Shown here: positions 43,980-54,297 of the stretch, in pieces
Layout: the number at the start of each line of letters is the position of its first letter
Position numbering within the stretch: position 1 is the first letter of the stretch
Source: Rebecca billardiae RCC1528
Lineage: Eukaryota > Haptophyta
DNA length: 64,000 nucleotides
NCBI GenBank assembly: GCA_965240325.2
Contig: OZ251223.1
Coordinates: forward strand, 3,844,001 to 3,908,000
Direction: 5' to 3'
Program-made: the position numbers and the translations under genes
Notes under the pieces: generated by a model
The model's input: the letters and a program-made list of their open reading frames with translations, nothing else
Told to the model about the DNA's origin: nothing
Database searches by the model: none

Positions 43980-45951
43980 ATGGCTATCGAACACGACCGC
44001 GCCTCGCGCGAGCGTGAGCGGCACTACCGGAGCGAGCGCGAGCGAGACCGAGATCGGGATCGGGATCGCGAGCGTGACCGCGACCGCGACCGTCACCGTG
44101 AGCGTGACCGCGACCGCGGCGACCGCGACCGCGATCGCGACCGCGACCGCTCTCGCGATCGGGATCGTGACCGCGATCGCGACCGGGAACGCTCCCGCGA
44201 CCAAGGTCGGGACCGTGACCGGGATCGGGACCGGCATGAGCGGCGGCGTGACCGCAGCCCCTCGCCCGAGGAGCGGGGACGGCGGCGCGAGCGCGCCACG
44301 GGCTTCTCGTCGCGCTTGACGCAGCCCTTGGATGGCGCCGGGGCAGCGACGCAGATGCCTGGCGCGGCGGCGATCATGAGTGCGGTGCAGTCGGTGCCAC
44401 AGGGGCCGCAAGGAGCAGTGGACCCGACGACGCAGGCGCTCCTGCTGCAGGCCATGCTGCAGCAGCAGCCGCAGAGCTCGAAGAGCTCCCGCGAGCTCTA
44501 CATCGGCAACCTGCCCGCCGGCGGGCTCGTGAACGAAACGGTCCTCAAGGAGTTCCTCGGGCAGGCGGTGCTGCAGGCGTCGCTCAACGTGCAGCCGGGC
44601 AATCCGATCATGCAGACGCGCATCAATGGCTGCTACGCCTTCGTCGAGTTCCGCTCCGTGCAGGAGTGCACGAACGCGCTCTCTCTGCGCGGCATCGTGC
44701 TGTACAACAACGAGCTCACCGTCGACCGGCCGATGGCGTACCGTGGGCCGCCCGACGGCATCGTCATCACATGGCCGACCGTGATGGCGGCTCGGATCAA
44801 CGAGGACCCGGAGCTCGCGAAGGTCGCCATCGGACTGCGCGCCCCGGGCTCCGCGCCGGCCGCGCCGGCGGCCCCGGGCATGCCCGGCGCACTGCCAGGC
44901 ATGCCCGCGGCGGGGCTGCCACCGCCGGTCGCGCCAATGATCGGGGGAGCGGCCGGGCCGGGCGGCGCGCTGAACGACCCGATCACAAAGCCGTCGCGCG
45001 AGCTGCACATCGGGAACATCCCCGAGGGCACTCAGGAGCTCGAGCTCAAGGTGCATCTCGAGTCGATCATCCAGGCGGCCGGCTTCCGCGACGAGTCGCT
45101 CGGTGCCGGCCCAGTCGTGCTGCAGGTGCGCTGCTCGCTCAAATTCGCCTTTGCCGAGTTCCGCTCGATCGACGAGTGCACAAAGTGCATGATGCTCGAC
45201 GGCTCGATTTTCAAGGGCCAGCCCCTGCGTATCCAGCGACCGCGAGCGTACGTCGGCCCGGCGGGCGGGCCCGCGGGTGGCATGCCACCCATGGGCGCGC
45301 CCATGCTCCCCGGGGGCGGCCTGCCGGCGCCGGGGCTGCCGCCACCGCCACCGCCGCCGCCGGGAGTCATCCCTGGGCCAGCGGCGCTGGCACCGCCGCC
45401 GCCGCCTCCCGCGGTGGCGCCGCCGCCGATGGCTGTGACGAACATCATCGAGCTGTCGAACATGGTAACCGCCGGCGAGGTCAAGGAAGAGCAGGTGCGC
45501 ATCGCACGGTTGCGAGAACTGGACTGTATTCCGCCCCACGTTGCTCATGCGCGCGTGCGGTTGCGGCGCGCGCCCGCGGTCCACAGGATGTGCAAGACGT
45601 AGTGGAGGACACCTCGGAGGAGATGACGCGGTACGGCCCTGTCCAGCGGATCGAGGTGCTCCGCCCGCCACCGGGCTCGCCCGACGACATGCAAGTCTTC
45701 CTCTTTGTCGAGTTCCAGGACAGTGAGAGTGCCTCCAATGTGCGTGTCACTGCTCGCGCGCTCGGGCGCGCCGCGGGCCCTCACTCACGCCACGTCTGCC
45801 CGCCGTGCCCCGTGGTCATCGCACCGCCGGCTGCGACCAGGCCTTCAAGGCCTTGCAGGGCCGCACGTTCGATGGCAGGATTGTCGGTGTGCGGTACATC
45901 GATAAGGCCGAGTTCGACAGCCGTGCGGCGCAGGCACCAACGTCATCATAG
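43980..45951 (+). CDS. U2AF2: U2AF large-subunit (U2AF65-type) splicing factor (3 exons)
   Basis: Predicted 592 aa. Exons are 43980-45494, 45587-45739 and 45841-45951, all phase 0. The N-terminus is an alternating Arg-Asp/Glu region (ERERDRDRDRDRERDRDRDR) in place of classical RS repeats. RRM1 begins ELYIGNLPAGGLVNETVLKE and has the RNP-1-like CYAFVEFRSVQE. A second RRM begins ELHIGNIPEGTQELELKVHL and has KFAFAEFRSIDECTK. The C-terminal UHM starts IIELSNMVTAGEVKEEQ and continues across two introns to TFDGRIVGVRYIDKAEFDSR. U2AF65 recognises the 3' splice-site pyrimidine tract. Both RRMs resemble U2AF RRM1 (EFRS, then RPxAY), and a canonical RRM2 is not seen. A Pro/Gly-rich linker precedes the UHM. 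Confidence 0.88.
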
Positions 45952-46079
45952 GCATCTTCGACTCGTCTTAAATTGTATGTCGCATTCGGACAACGGTACT
46001 CTGTACGTCATCATGGTCTTCCTGACTGTCTGGATTCCTGATGCCAATACTCGGCCGCACTCATCTCAGCAGCGGCATA

Positions 46080-46084
46080 TTATT

Positions 46085-46117
<33 letters not shown>

Positions 46118-46205
46118 ACACGTGTGTGTGTGTGTCGGTACACGTTGACGTGTGACCGTGTCACTGTGTGTGTGTGTGTGTGTGTGTGTGAGTATATGTA
46201 GTATG

Positions 46206-46238
<33 letters not shown>

Positions 46239-46302
46239 TGTCATAATTCACACATAAACTGTCGTCGCATATACTATATATGTATATATATAAAGCTCCA
46301 CT
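46080..46302. repeat. TA/TG/CA microsatellite cluster
   Basis: Alternating blocks of TATA, TGTG and CACA repeats lie in the 3' flank of the U2AF gene. The TG and CA blocks could pair. Confidence 0.9.
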
Positions 46303-46320
46303 GCTGTTATAATTGCTGTA

Positions 46321-47132
46321 TAGTACCCCTCAGGTTTAAGCGTTCGCTTCGCTGGCTACGTGATTGCACGCCCGCTCACGCCGTGACGAGCGCACCATGG
46401 CGGCTCTCTCGCTCGTGGCGCACGGTCGGGGAGCACCCGCGTCTGCGCAGACACACGGCTCGCCCGCAAGTGTGCTGTGTCGCGCACGCGCGCGCTCGCG
46501 CGGCCGGCCATCGCGCACAGACCTGACTGGTCTCACATGCACCAGCATGGTCGTGCACGCACAGCGCCGCTCCGCGCACGCAATAAATTCGAGCGTGGTG
46601 CGCATGCACGTACACTCTGTGTCCCTGGTCCACACACAGCGTGTGAGCTCGTGCTTTGACCACGTGCAGGCGCACCACAGACTTTCGCGCAGCTGCCGCG
46701 CCGGGCCGTGCCAGCGGCTCGACGGGCTCATCTCGTGGGCAGCGCTCGCTCGATTGCATGCTCCTGCCGCGCAGGGTGCCCAGCTTGCTGCGCTCGGTGT
46801 GTACTGGCGCGCTCGGACGGCACCCCGTGTACGCCTCGGGCCACGCGTGGGAGCCTAGCTCCACGCACGGAGGACTCGCAGGCGCAGGCCGGCGGCTGCC
46901 TCACACGGCTTGGTCGGGAGGCCGCCGCGCGGCTACCGTCGAGCTCGCCGATCGGCTGCACCTACTTTCAGCGCACGCTACCGCCGCCTCGCGCACGACA
47001 CGGCAAGGCTGAACACGTGACTGTGGGCGGGCATCAGCCCCAAGTACGCAGCCATCAGCACCACGGCCTTCACCTTCAGCGCCGACGATAGAGCCGCCGC
47101 TTGATTTTATCGCTTAAACTTGAGGGCCACTA
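46321..47132. mobile_element. MITE-like element with 22-bp terminal inverted repeats and TA target duplication
   Basis: The left end TAGTACCCCTCAGGTTTAAG and the right end, read inverted, TAGTGGCCCTCAAGTTTAAG share 19 of 22 positions (both continue CG). Both ends are flanked by TA, as expected for Tc1/mariner-type insertion. The element is 812 bp. The interior has ORFs on both strands but no recognisable transposase, so it looks non-autonomous. Confidence 0.65.
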
Positions 47133-47134
47133 TA

Positions 47135-47145
47135 GATATATGTAT

Positions 47146-47176
<31 letters not shown>

Positions 47177-47182
47177 TCATGT
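47135..47182. repeat. (TA)n/(TATC)n microsatellite
   Basis: AT-rich simple repeats lie next to the right end of the MITE-like element. Confidence 0.85.
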
Positions 47183-47442
47183 ATAGTACGTCGTATGTGC
47201 AATAATAATCGATGACGAGACCCGCCATTCGCGACGACAATCGGACATTCGGACCGGTCTCGGTCCGGTGCGACGTCGTCCGCCTCGACGACGTGACGTC
47301 GTGGACTCGTGCGCCTCGTGCAGCACGGCTCCGGCAATGCGCCTCGGCTCGGTCTCCTGACGGTCTCGTAGTCTGACAGAGGTTCACGACGCGAATCACG
47401 TCCGCCTCAAAGCAGCAGCAGCCGCCGCAGCAGTGCATCAGT

Positions 47443-48342
47443 TCAGGCCAGCGCAAACGCATCGTCATCAGTGCTCAGCGGCGAGCTGCTGTCGCCAAGG
47501 CCATCGCTCTCGTCACTGCCACTGTCAAAGGTAAAGCCATCGATAAAGGACTTCTGCAGAGCTTGCTGGAGTTCGAGCGCCATTTCGGCTTGCCGAGCGA
47601 TTGCGCTGGCGTTGATTCGCAGCTGCGAGGTAACTTGCGCATCCCCAATAATCTCCGCGACAGTGGTCGCCTCGTTGATCAGCCGGTGCATTGGTCCAGA
47701 GCCATATGTCCGCACGAGCGCTGATTTGCACTGCGTTCCAATCACGACTGGGCTTGTGGTGCTGATGTTGTCAAACTCGCGGAAACGGCGTTTGAGCGCC
47801 CGCTCCCGCGCGAGAAGTTGTTCATGTGACATGGTCTTGGCTCGCGGCCCTGTCATGGCCGTCGGCGGATCTCGCATGCGCGTTGCATGCATCGAACGAC
47901 GTTTGCCGATGTGCGAAATCTGCAACTCATGCAGCTCGCGACGAAGCTCCTCGACTTCGCGTTTGAGACCACAAATGCGCCACTCGTTGTACTTGATGTC
48001 CGCCTCCAGAACATCGCGCTCAAGGCGAAGGGTATCGATTGACATGAGGCGTGCTCCGCGTGCGCGGTGCTCGGCTGCTGAGCCACCACTTGACAGCTGG
48101 CGGCCACGGCCGCCCGGCGAGTTGGACCGCCTCTCGACCAGTGCGCAACCGAACGAGTGCTTCCTTGCGGTAGCGATTCTGAGATTCATGATCAGATTTC
48201 CTTGACCAATGATGAACAACCAGCAGTGCTTCCGCTGGGACGGACCAGGATGAAGCTTGGCTGTGGAGTCGACGGATGGCGCCGCCGTCATGAACACCAT
48301 GCCGCCTACTAGCATTCTTTCGTGCAGAGCGGAGTGCTGCAT
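47443..48342 (-). CDS. Hypothetical coiled-coil protein
   Basis: Predicted 299 aa, one exon, ATG at 48342; internal ATGs (for example before NLRIATARKHSFG) are possible starts. A clear coiled-coil heptad region (MSIDTLRLERDVLEADIKYN, then GLKREVEELRRELHELQISH) occupies roughly residues 100-145. It is followed by a basic region (ARERALKRRFREFDN) and a helical segment (INASAIARQAEMALELQQAL). The C-terminus is acidic (SGSDESDGLGD and a DDD run). Codon use is less GC-biased than in its neighbours. No family is recognised. Confidence 0.6.
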   Translation of the reverse strand: MQHSALHERMLVGGMVFMTAAPSVDSTAKLHPGPSQRKHCWLFIIGQGNLIMNLRIATARKHSFGCALVERRSNSPGGRGRQLSSGGSAAEHRARGARLMSIDTLRLERDVLEADIKYNEWRICGLKREVEELRRELHELQISHIGKRRSMHATRMRDPPTAMTGPRAKTMSHEQLLARERALKRRFREFDNISTTSPVVIGTQCKSALVRTYGSGPMHRLINEATTVAEIIGDAQVTSQLRINASAIARQAEMALELQQALQKSFIDGFTFDSGSDESDGLGDSSSPLSTDDDAFALA

Positions 48343-49470
48343 GATGCAGGAGGCGTGGTTGCGCTTCCAGCGGATTGGTGAAGTAGTAGTACTGTATCGA
48401 CAACATCTCGACCGGAAACGGGACTCGCGACAATTGGCGATCGCGCTTGTGAGCTGATTGCAGACTCGCTTAACGGTGCGTGATGTGCGGCTCGTGAGCC
48501 GAGTGCTAATGGCAGCTCGTGATGAATCAAGTCGGTCGCTTACCGGCCAAGCAGCTTAGCAGACTGCAACTTATGACTCAAACCGGCCGAGCAGCTGAGC
48601 AGACTGCCACCGCCGAGTCAAACGGCCAAACTCACCGGATATCGGAGTGGGAAAGTTTGGGCGTCAAGAGTAGTAAAGACGGTGGATCGGATTGGTGCCT
48701 GAGCCGAGTGTGCACATTAAACAGAGTCAACCGTAGCCTCGGCCTGTCGGTACAGCGGAGCTCTCCCGCGAGCCTCGCCAGGCTGAGTCAGACTCAGAGT
48801 CCAGGCGGGGCAGGCCGTCGTGGGCCTACGTATGCATCATATTACTATTAATACCATTGAGCAATATATTATGGCCCGCGGTGCAGGGCGGAGCGCGTAG
48901 CGTGGAGCCCCGCCGGGGGCCCTCACTACGTTGTCAAAAAGCAGATCTTTTGATCAAAGAAAAGGGGACGGGGGACGATTTTGAGGGCTGTTGGAGGGTG
49001 AGTTTTCGCTTTTTCGAGGGGTACATTCGCCCATTGCTCTGCATTAGCAAGACGCGATTGACGAAATAGCCGCGCCCGGGCCATTTCGCATATGTCGATG
49101 GACGGACGTGCATTTGTCAGTATATCTGGGTGAACGAATCTGCGATTTGTTGTAAATCTTCATAGCATATTGCCAAATAGGACGAGGACCCAGCGCGTGC
49201 GCTGGAGGTCCTGGGCTCCTGGCAAAAAGTCTTCGTCAAGTACTCAACTTTACTAACGACGAACCTTTATTGCGCGCTGCCAAATTACTCAACTTTACAC
49301 CTGAATGACCCCAGTGGGCGGAAATGGCCATATCTCCCGGAGATCGGGAGTACTCACACGTGTGAGTCATGTTTCGCATTTACTATGATGTTTGCTCTTC
49401 GCCCATGCCAACTTTGCTATTGACAAAAACGCAGCGGCTTGGTTACGACCCATAGAAAGACGACCACCAA
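48343..49470. other. Intergenic region with AT-richer stretch and small palindromes
   Basis: No gene was recognised. From about 48840 to 49440 the composition is more AT-rich. A 13-base word TACTCAACTTTAC occurs twice (49240-49252 and about 49286-49298). A hairpin (CTCCCG/CGGGAG) and a perfect 16-bp palindrome ACTCACACGTGTGAGT follow at about 49334-49367. Confidence 0.4.
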
Positions 49471-50607
49471 TCAGCACACAGCAAACGAGACAACCTTCAC
49501 TTTCGAGCGGGCGAAAGGAGCTTTGGCCTTCAACCCGCAGGCATATGCGTTCTGGCGCTGGCCTTCGTTCGGCGCCCGAGCATCATCGGTAGACGTGTGG
49601 CGTGCCGGCCCACGGTCCGCCGCCCTCGCCCTGCTCATCTTCATCGTCTCCTCATCCTCCTCGTCGTCCGCGCCGCCGCCGTGCGCCAGCGCCTCCGCCA
49701 GCGCGGCGCCGCGCAGGTGCTCGCGGAACAGCGCGACGGCGCCAGAGCGCGCCGGCCGGCGTGGCGCCGGCGGGCGGGCGCGCGGCGCTCAGCGCGGTGC
49801 CGAGCAGCCCGCCGAGCGCGCGCAGCTGCGCACCCGCCGGCAGCTCGAGCAGCGCCGCGTGGCACGCGCCCGCGCCGGCGGCGCCGAGCTCCGCGCACAG
49901 CACGGACAGCCCTCGTGCCCACGCCGCCGCGCGCCCGCCCGCGCCCGCGGCGTGCAGCGCGCCGAGCGCGGCGCCGAGCGCGGCGCGCGCTGCGGACGTG
50001 TCGGCGGCGCACAGCGCACCCGCCGCCGCGCCCAGTGCACACGCGGCACACGCGAGCAGCTTGAGCACGCTCGCGCATGCCAACTGCGAGTGCGGAGGCG
50101 CTGGGCGCCGAGCTGGCGAAGCGCGGCGCCGAGCTCGACGCGCTGCGCGACGCGGAGACGGACGCGCTGGGCGCGCGTGGCGCCCTCGTCGCGACGCCCC
50201 GTGCAGCAGCTCGAGCAGCCAGCTGTGGAGTAGACGGCCGTCGAGGCGATCGGCGCCGGGCGCCAGCGCGCACGGGCTCAGCCCGTGCCGCTGGCTCGGG
50301 CCGCCGCAGCCGTCTTCGAGGCCGACGCGGCGGAGGAGGCGGCGGGCGAGCACGGCGGCGCGGTGGAGCAGGCGCGCACGCGCGGCGGCAGGCGCGACGC
50401 GCCGCTCGCCTCGTTCCACCCCGAGCTCCGCTCGGTCTCGGTGCGCGGCTGCCGGCAGCGCAGGCCGGGGCAGCACTGCGCGGCGCGCGCTCTCGCTCCG
50501 TCTGCCGGCACGAGGTGCGCCGGCTGAGTGAGCGACCAGCGGCCCGTCGTCGAGCGCATGGCGCCGCGCGAGCACGTCAAGCAGACTGTGCGCCCGCACG
50601 CGCGCAC
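49471..50607 (-). pseudogene. Frame-broken coding-like sequence, helical-repeat type
   Basis: On the minus strand the sequence reads VLKLLACAACALGAAAGALC, then LHAAGAGGRAAAWARGLSVL and ELPAGAQLRALGGLLGTALS, which look like HEAT/ARM helices. Near 49750 the coding character jumps to another frame, SGAVALFREHLRGAALAEAL, which continues through an acidic EEDEE run to a stop at 49471. No GT-AG pair explains the jump. Upstream of ~50090 coding-like pieces also switch frame. It may be a decayed gene, or contain sequencing indels in GC-rich DNA. Confidence 0.35.
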
Positions 50608-50789
50608 GCGCTGGCCCGCGCCGCGCGGCGCCTATCGCCCTGCCTGCGCGCGCGCGCCGCCCCGCGGCGGCCGCTTCCCCGCGCGGCGGCCCGCCGGCGA
50701 CAGTCCTCGGCCCGCCGGCCCGGTGGGCGGTAACTGAGTTGTGGCGGTGGCAGCTCCGAGGCAAACGAACTGTTACACATGTCCGACTG

Positions 50790-50866
50790 AGACAGCAGCC
50801 GACGGAGGGTGCACCGCGGGCCCCTAACTGCGTTGGTTCTACGGAAGGACCGCGGAACGCGGTCAT
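50790..50866 (-). repeat. Dispersed repeat 2, copy B (inverted)
   Basis: The reverse strand begins ATGACCGCGTTCCGCGGTCC, then TTCCGTAGAACCAACGCAGT, with only a few differences from copy A over 77 bp. It lies just upstream of the broken ORF. Confidence 0.85.
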
Positions 50867-50950
50867 TATTGGTCATTGGAAGTCGTTGGGCTGTCGTGGG
50901 TTGAGTGCTCAAAACTGTGGTGATAACGATCGAATTCTCGTGGTAGCTTA

Positions 50951-51307
50951 CTAATCTGCAGCCGTACCGGCCGAGCCGGACCGTGTTCGGGCTTCGGCAA
51001 CCACTTTGGCGTCGTCCGGCACCTCGTCACGCCAAAGCGTGCGGCTCGGCTCACGCGCCGCAGACACCGCACCAACAGCAGTTGCCTCAGCCAGCGGCCA
51101 GCGGCTCCCTCGCTCGCCGAGCCAGCGGGCCGGGAGGGGGAGCACGCTAAGTGCGCTTTTGCGGTCTCCCCTCACTTTCCATGCATCACTCAAGTCTGTC
51201 AGACGCAAAGTTCTGGCAGCAGGCGGCGCATGGGCGCCCTGGGCAGCGTCCAGTGCGTGTTGATAAACCGCAATTACTACCGCACCGTTGTTCATCATCA
51301 TACACAA
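50951..51307 (-). CDS. Possible small hypothetical ORF
   Basis: 118 codons from an ATG at 51307. The part after residue 18 (HALDAAQGAHAPPAARTLRL) has a balanced composition, but there is no homology or domain evidence, and the frame could be a gene fragment or chance. Confidence 0.2.
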   Translation of the reverse strand: MCMMMNNGAVVIAVYQHALDAAQGAHAPPAARTLRLTDLSDAWKVRGDRKSALSVLPLPARWLGERGSRWPLAEATAVGAVSAAREPSRTLWRDEVPDDAKVVAEARTRSGSAGTAAD

Positions 51308-52090
51308 TCACAGTAGCTGCATGTCCTGGCGAGCCAGTCACAGTGGCGAGACCAGGCTGCCAGATTAAGCTAGTTAGTATTTACTATTATTATGACCGAT
51401 CTGACGGACTGCTGATCAGAATTGATGTAAATGATGACGACGATAAATATATGTACATATATATACAAGTATAGTATATATATTATACTATGGCTGCTTG
51501 TATTATATATATATATACACACACACATATATATATATATCCTTTGCATGTCAGGAGGCCGTGATATGAACCGGACTACGATGACTGCTGATGCAAGTGA
51601 GTGGTGTCGTCATAATTATTGACTGACTCATCCTATATATATTCGTAATAATATAACAGTCGACTCGACGACCGACTGTAGGGGGTCCATCTGATTAAAT
51701 CGAGTTTTGATTTCTTTTCTTTTCCTTTTCAGAACTTGTTCGGCGTGTTTTCGCGATCGGCAGATTCCAAATCCGCGCTCGGCTCGGCCCGGCGCGGGAG
51801 CGGAGCTCTGAACGGGGTCGGCAAGGCTGATGGCCCTCGTCGACGGCCGTCCGCTCGCCATTGGGCGCGCCCACATCGGCGCAGGCGCCTCGCCGAGCGA
51901 CTCGGTGGACACGGACACGTAGCCACGGTTCGTGTGGACCGGGCTCTCGCTGGGAGTCGCTGGCCAAACGACGCTCGTGCTTCATCATTTGAATCTGCGT
52001 GCTCGACGTGTGCTGCTCGCGACCAAGGAGCGCGTCCTGGGAGCACGTGCAGGAGAGCAATACGGAGACGAACATGCGCAATATGGTGGG
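51308..52090. other. AT-rich region and 5' flank of the coiled-coil gene
   Basis: It contains TA microsatellite patches around 51450-51540. A T/C-rich tract (about 51702-51734) ends in TTTTCAG, a strong acceptor-like site on the plus strand. I could not connect it in frame with the downstream ORF. Confidence 0.4.
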
Positions 52091-53251
52091 ATGGGCATCG
52101 ACAACGACTGGACACTGTCTCCTTCCCCACCCGTCGCTGCCATCTCGCCCTCGGACGTGCCCGCGACGCCTCTGCCGCAAGGGCCAGCTGCCGCCGACCA
52201 ACTTGCGGACCGCTGTGCCGGGCATGACGAGGTCCAGGGCGCGGCAGATGATGATGCACGCGTGCCCATGGGTGTGTGCGACCCGCCCGAGGTCCCTGCC
52301 GGCACCGCCGAGGGGCTCGCCTCCTCCGCGGACGGCCTCGACTGTGAGCAACCGTGCAGGCCCGAGCTACGGCCTGACGTCAACGTCAGCGCGCAGCAGC
52401 TCGAGGAGACGGCGGTGGCGGCGCGCGCCATCCACGTGCTGCAGCCCTTGGCCGGTCGGCCCGTGGCCGGCACTCGCCCGCGGTACGCATCGGTGCTCAA
52501 CTTCATGCTCCTCGACCTCCTCCGCACGCTCATGGACCTCATGCTCGAGAACTTGAAGAAGCACAAGCCGTTGGTCAGAGTGTTCACCCCGGCGTGCGCC
52601 CAGACCGCGCGCGACGGTGGGACGAAGAAGCCCAAGGCGCTCACGCTCGTCTGCGTGGATGCGCTCGGCATCTCGTTGCGCCACGACTCGCCGCGGCTCG
52701 AGGTGATCGGCATCTGGCTGATGACCGTGCACAGGTGGTGGAAGGGCAAGCACGAGGACATGGAGCGCATCCTGAGCCGGAAGCAGGGCGCGTCGGCGGC
52801 GGAGAGGAAGGCGGAGCTGGATGTCGACGACACGTCGCTGGGCGCCGGCGACGACAGCTGCCCCTTCCGCGACCTCTACTCGCCCCCCGACGCCAGCGCG
52901 CCGCGCGCGTCCGCAGCAGGCCGCGTGCAGGTGCAGCTGCACGAGCAGCGCGTGACTCCTGCTGAGCACGCGATCATCTTGGAGCAGCAGGTGCGCCTGA
53001 CGGAGCAGCAGGTGGAGCTGAACTCGTCGCGCAAGGCGATCGCGCGCGCCGTCGCCGACGCTGCGCGCGCCAGCTTGCGCGCCAACGCAACCGAGCGCAG
53101 CGCGCGCGGGGGCACAGATCGAGCTGCGGCCGAGCGGGCTGCCATGGCTGCCGACTGCGCCGAGTTCGAGCGCGAGAGGAGAGCGCCGGAGCTCGAGGGC
53201 GAGCGCGCGGCGAAGCGCGCGCAGTCCGCCGCAGTACTGGTGGACCGGTGA
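52091..53251 (+). CDS. Hypothetical protein with C-terminal coiled coil
   Basis: Predicted 386 aa from the first in-frame ATG; the frame is open upstream to 51932 without an ATG. The middle has a well-formed helical segment (VLNFMLLDLLRTLMDLMLEN, then LKKHKPLVRVF) and a conserved-looking block LTLVCVDALGISLRHDSPRL with IGIWLMTVHRWWKGKHEDME. The C-terminal ~120 residues are an Ala/Arg/Glu-rich coiled coil (EHAIILEQQVRLTEQQVELN). There is no recognised domain and no transmembrane segment. A spliced 5' exon is possible. Confidence 0.6.
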   Translation: MGIDNDWTLSPSPPVAAISPSDVPATPLPQGPAAADQLADRCAGHDEVQGAADDDARVPMGVCDPPEVPAGTAEGLASSADGLDCEQPCRPELRPDVNVSAQQLEETAVAARAIHVLQPLAGRPVAGTRPRYASVLNFMLLDLLRTLMDLMLENLKKHKPLVRVFTPACAQTARDGGTKKPKALTLVCVDALGISLRHDSPRLEVIGIWLMTVHRWWKGKHEDMERILSRKQGASAAERKAELDVDDTSLGAGDDSCPFRDLYSPPDASAPRASAAGRVQVQLHEQRVTPAEHAIILEQQVRLTEQQVELNSSRKAIARAVADAARASLRANATERSARGGTDRAAAERAAMAADCAEFERERRAPELEGERAAKRAQSAAVLVDR

Positions 53252-54297
53252 CGCCCTCGCGTGGGCTAGGGTACGACGAACGGCGACGACGCCGGTGACA
53301 CAGAGCACGGGCACGGAAGTCGCCGAACGGACCGCGGCAAGCTCGGCGGCGGCGACTGCTAGTCTGCGCACGCAAGCCTCGATGGCGGAGGACTCTCTCA
53401 CGACTATGGGGATGGTGGCATGCTCAGAGGTGGGCTTGGTAGTGTGCTTCGGCACGCAGCCCGCCGCCCGCATCAGGTCCGTCCGGGCCTGCTGCGGCAC
53501 GGTTCGAGTGGCATGAGCCCGCGGTCTCCGCGCGGCGGCGCGGCCTATTCGGATGACCCGGCACGAATAGTGAACAAGGTACCCCCATATTGACAGCACC
53601 CTGAATATATATTTAAAACGCACCCGCGTTATATAATAAACGGTAGACATGCGCATATATACGGGTACGTGTCTCTAATTAAATGGGTAACATGCTCGAT
53701 CTTGGAGTAGTTTTTCCTCGCCCTCTACGCGCACTCATCGTGCCTTCTAAAAATCAGCAATTCCACCGTAATTTTATTTGGGCGGGTTGCAACGGTTATG
53801 AATAAGTATGTTTGACGATATACCGTCATTTAGCCGCCATAACAAGTCGTTGACGTTTGGCTGAATCTGTATGTGACACAGTGGCGCAGCTGGCGCGCGC
53901 GCACGACCGCGTGACGGCACGCGGAGTCGGTTTTGCGTGCTTCTGACGGCTGGGCTGGGTTCCGGGACATATTTGTGGGTGCCTTCGCAAGCGCCTCGCT
54001 CGTCAGACACCTAAATCGCATAGTTGTCGAAAATCACAAATCAGTGGGCTGCTGTCATGGACCCCCTACGGTGACCGAGTCAGGTAGTTATTGTTAGTAG
54101 TGCGGACCACGACCGCGGCAGCACAGTCTGTACTGCGCGTTGATACGACTGCCTCAGAGTTGTCATGCGGTTGCCATATGCTAGTCTCAGACTCTCAGAT
54201 GGACCTAGAGTGACTCGCAGCCGCTCGAGCCGCCAGCCGCAGGTACGGGCCGCCGGCGGAACTGCTAAGACCGGCCCGCAGCAAAGCAGTCAGCTGC
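53252..54297. other. Convergent intergenic region with AT-richer part
   Basis: About 1 kb; 53560-53870 is clearly AT-richer than its surroundings. No gene, RNA or repeat was recognised. Confidence 0.4.

Noticed and set aside
41796-45671. 1291-codon minus-strand ORF read as one protein
   Set aside because: It joins the N-terminal and middle SERRATE exons with unrelated upstream sequence opposite the U2AF exons, and reads through two introns.
51702-52090. Upstream exon of the coiled-coil gene at the TTTTCAG site
   Set aside because: The T-rich acceptor is convincing, but no open frame links it to the downstream ORF without a stop.
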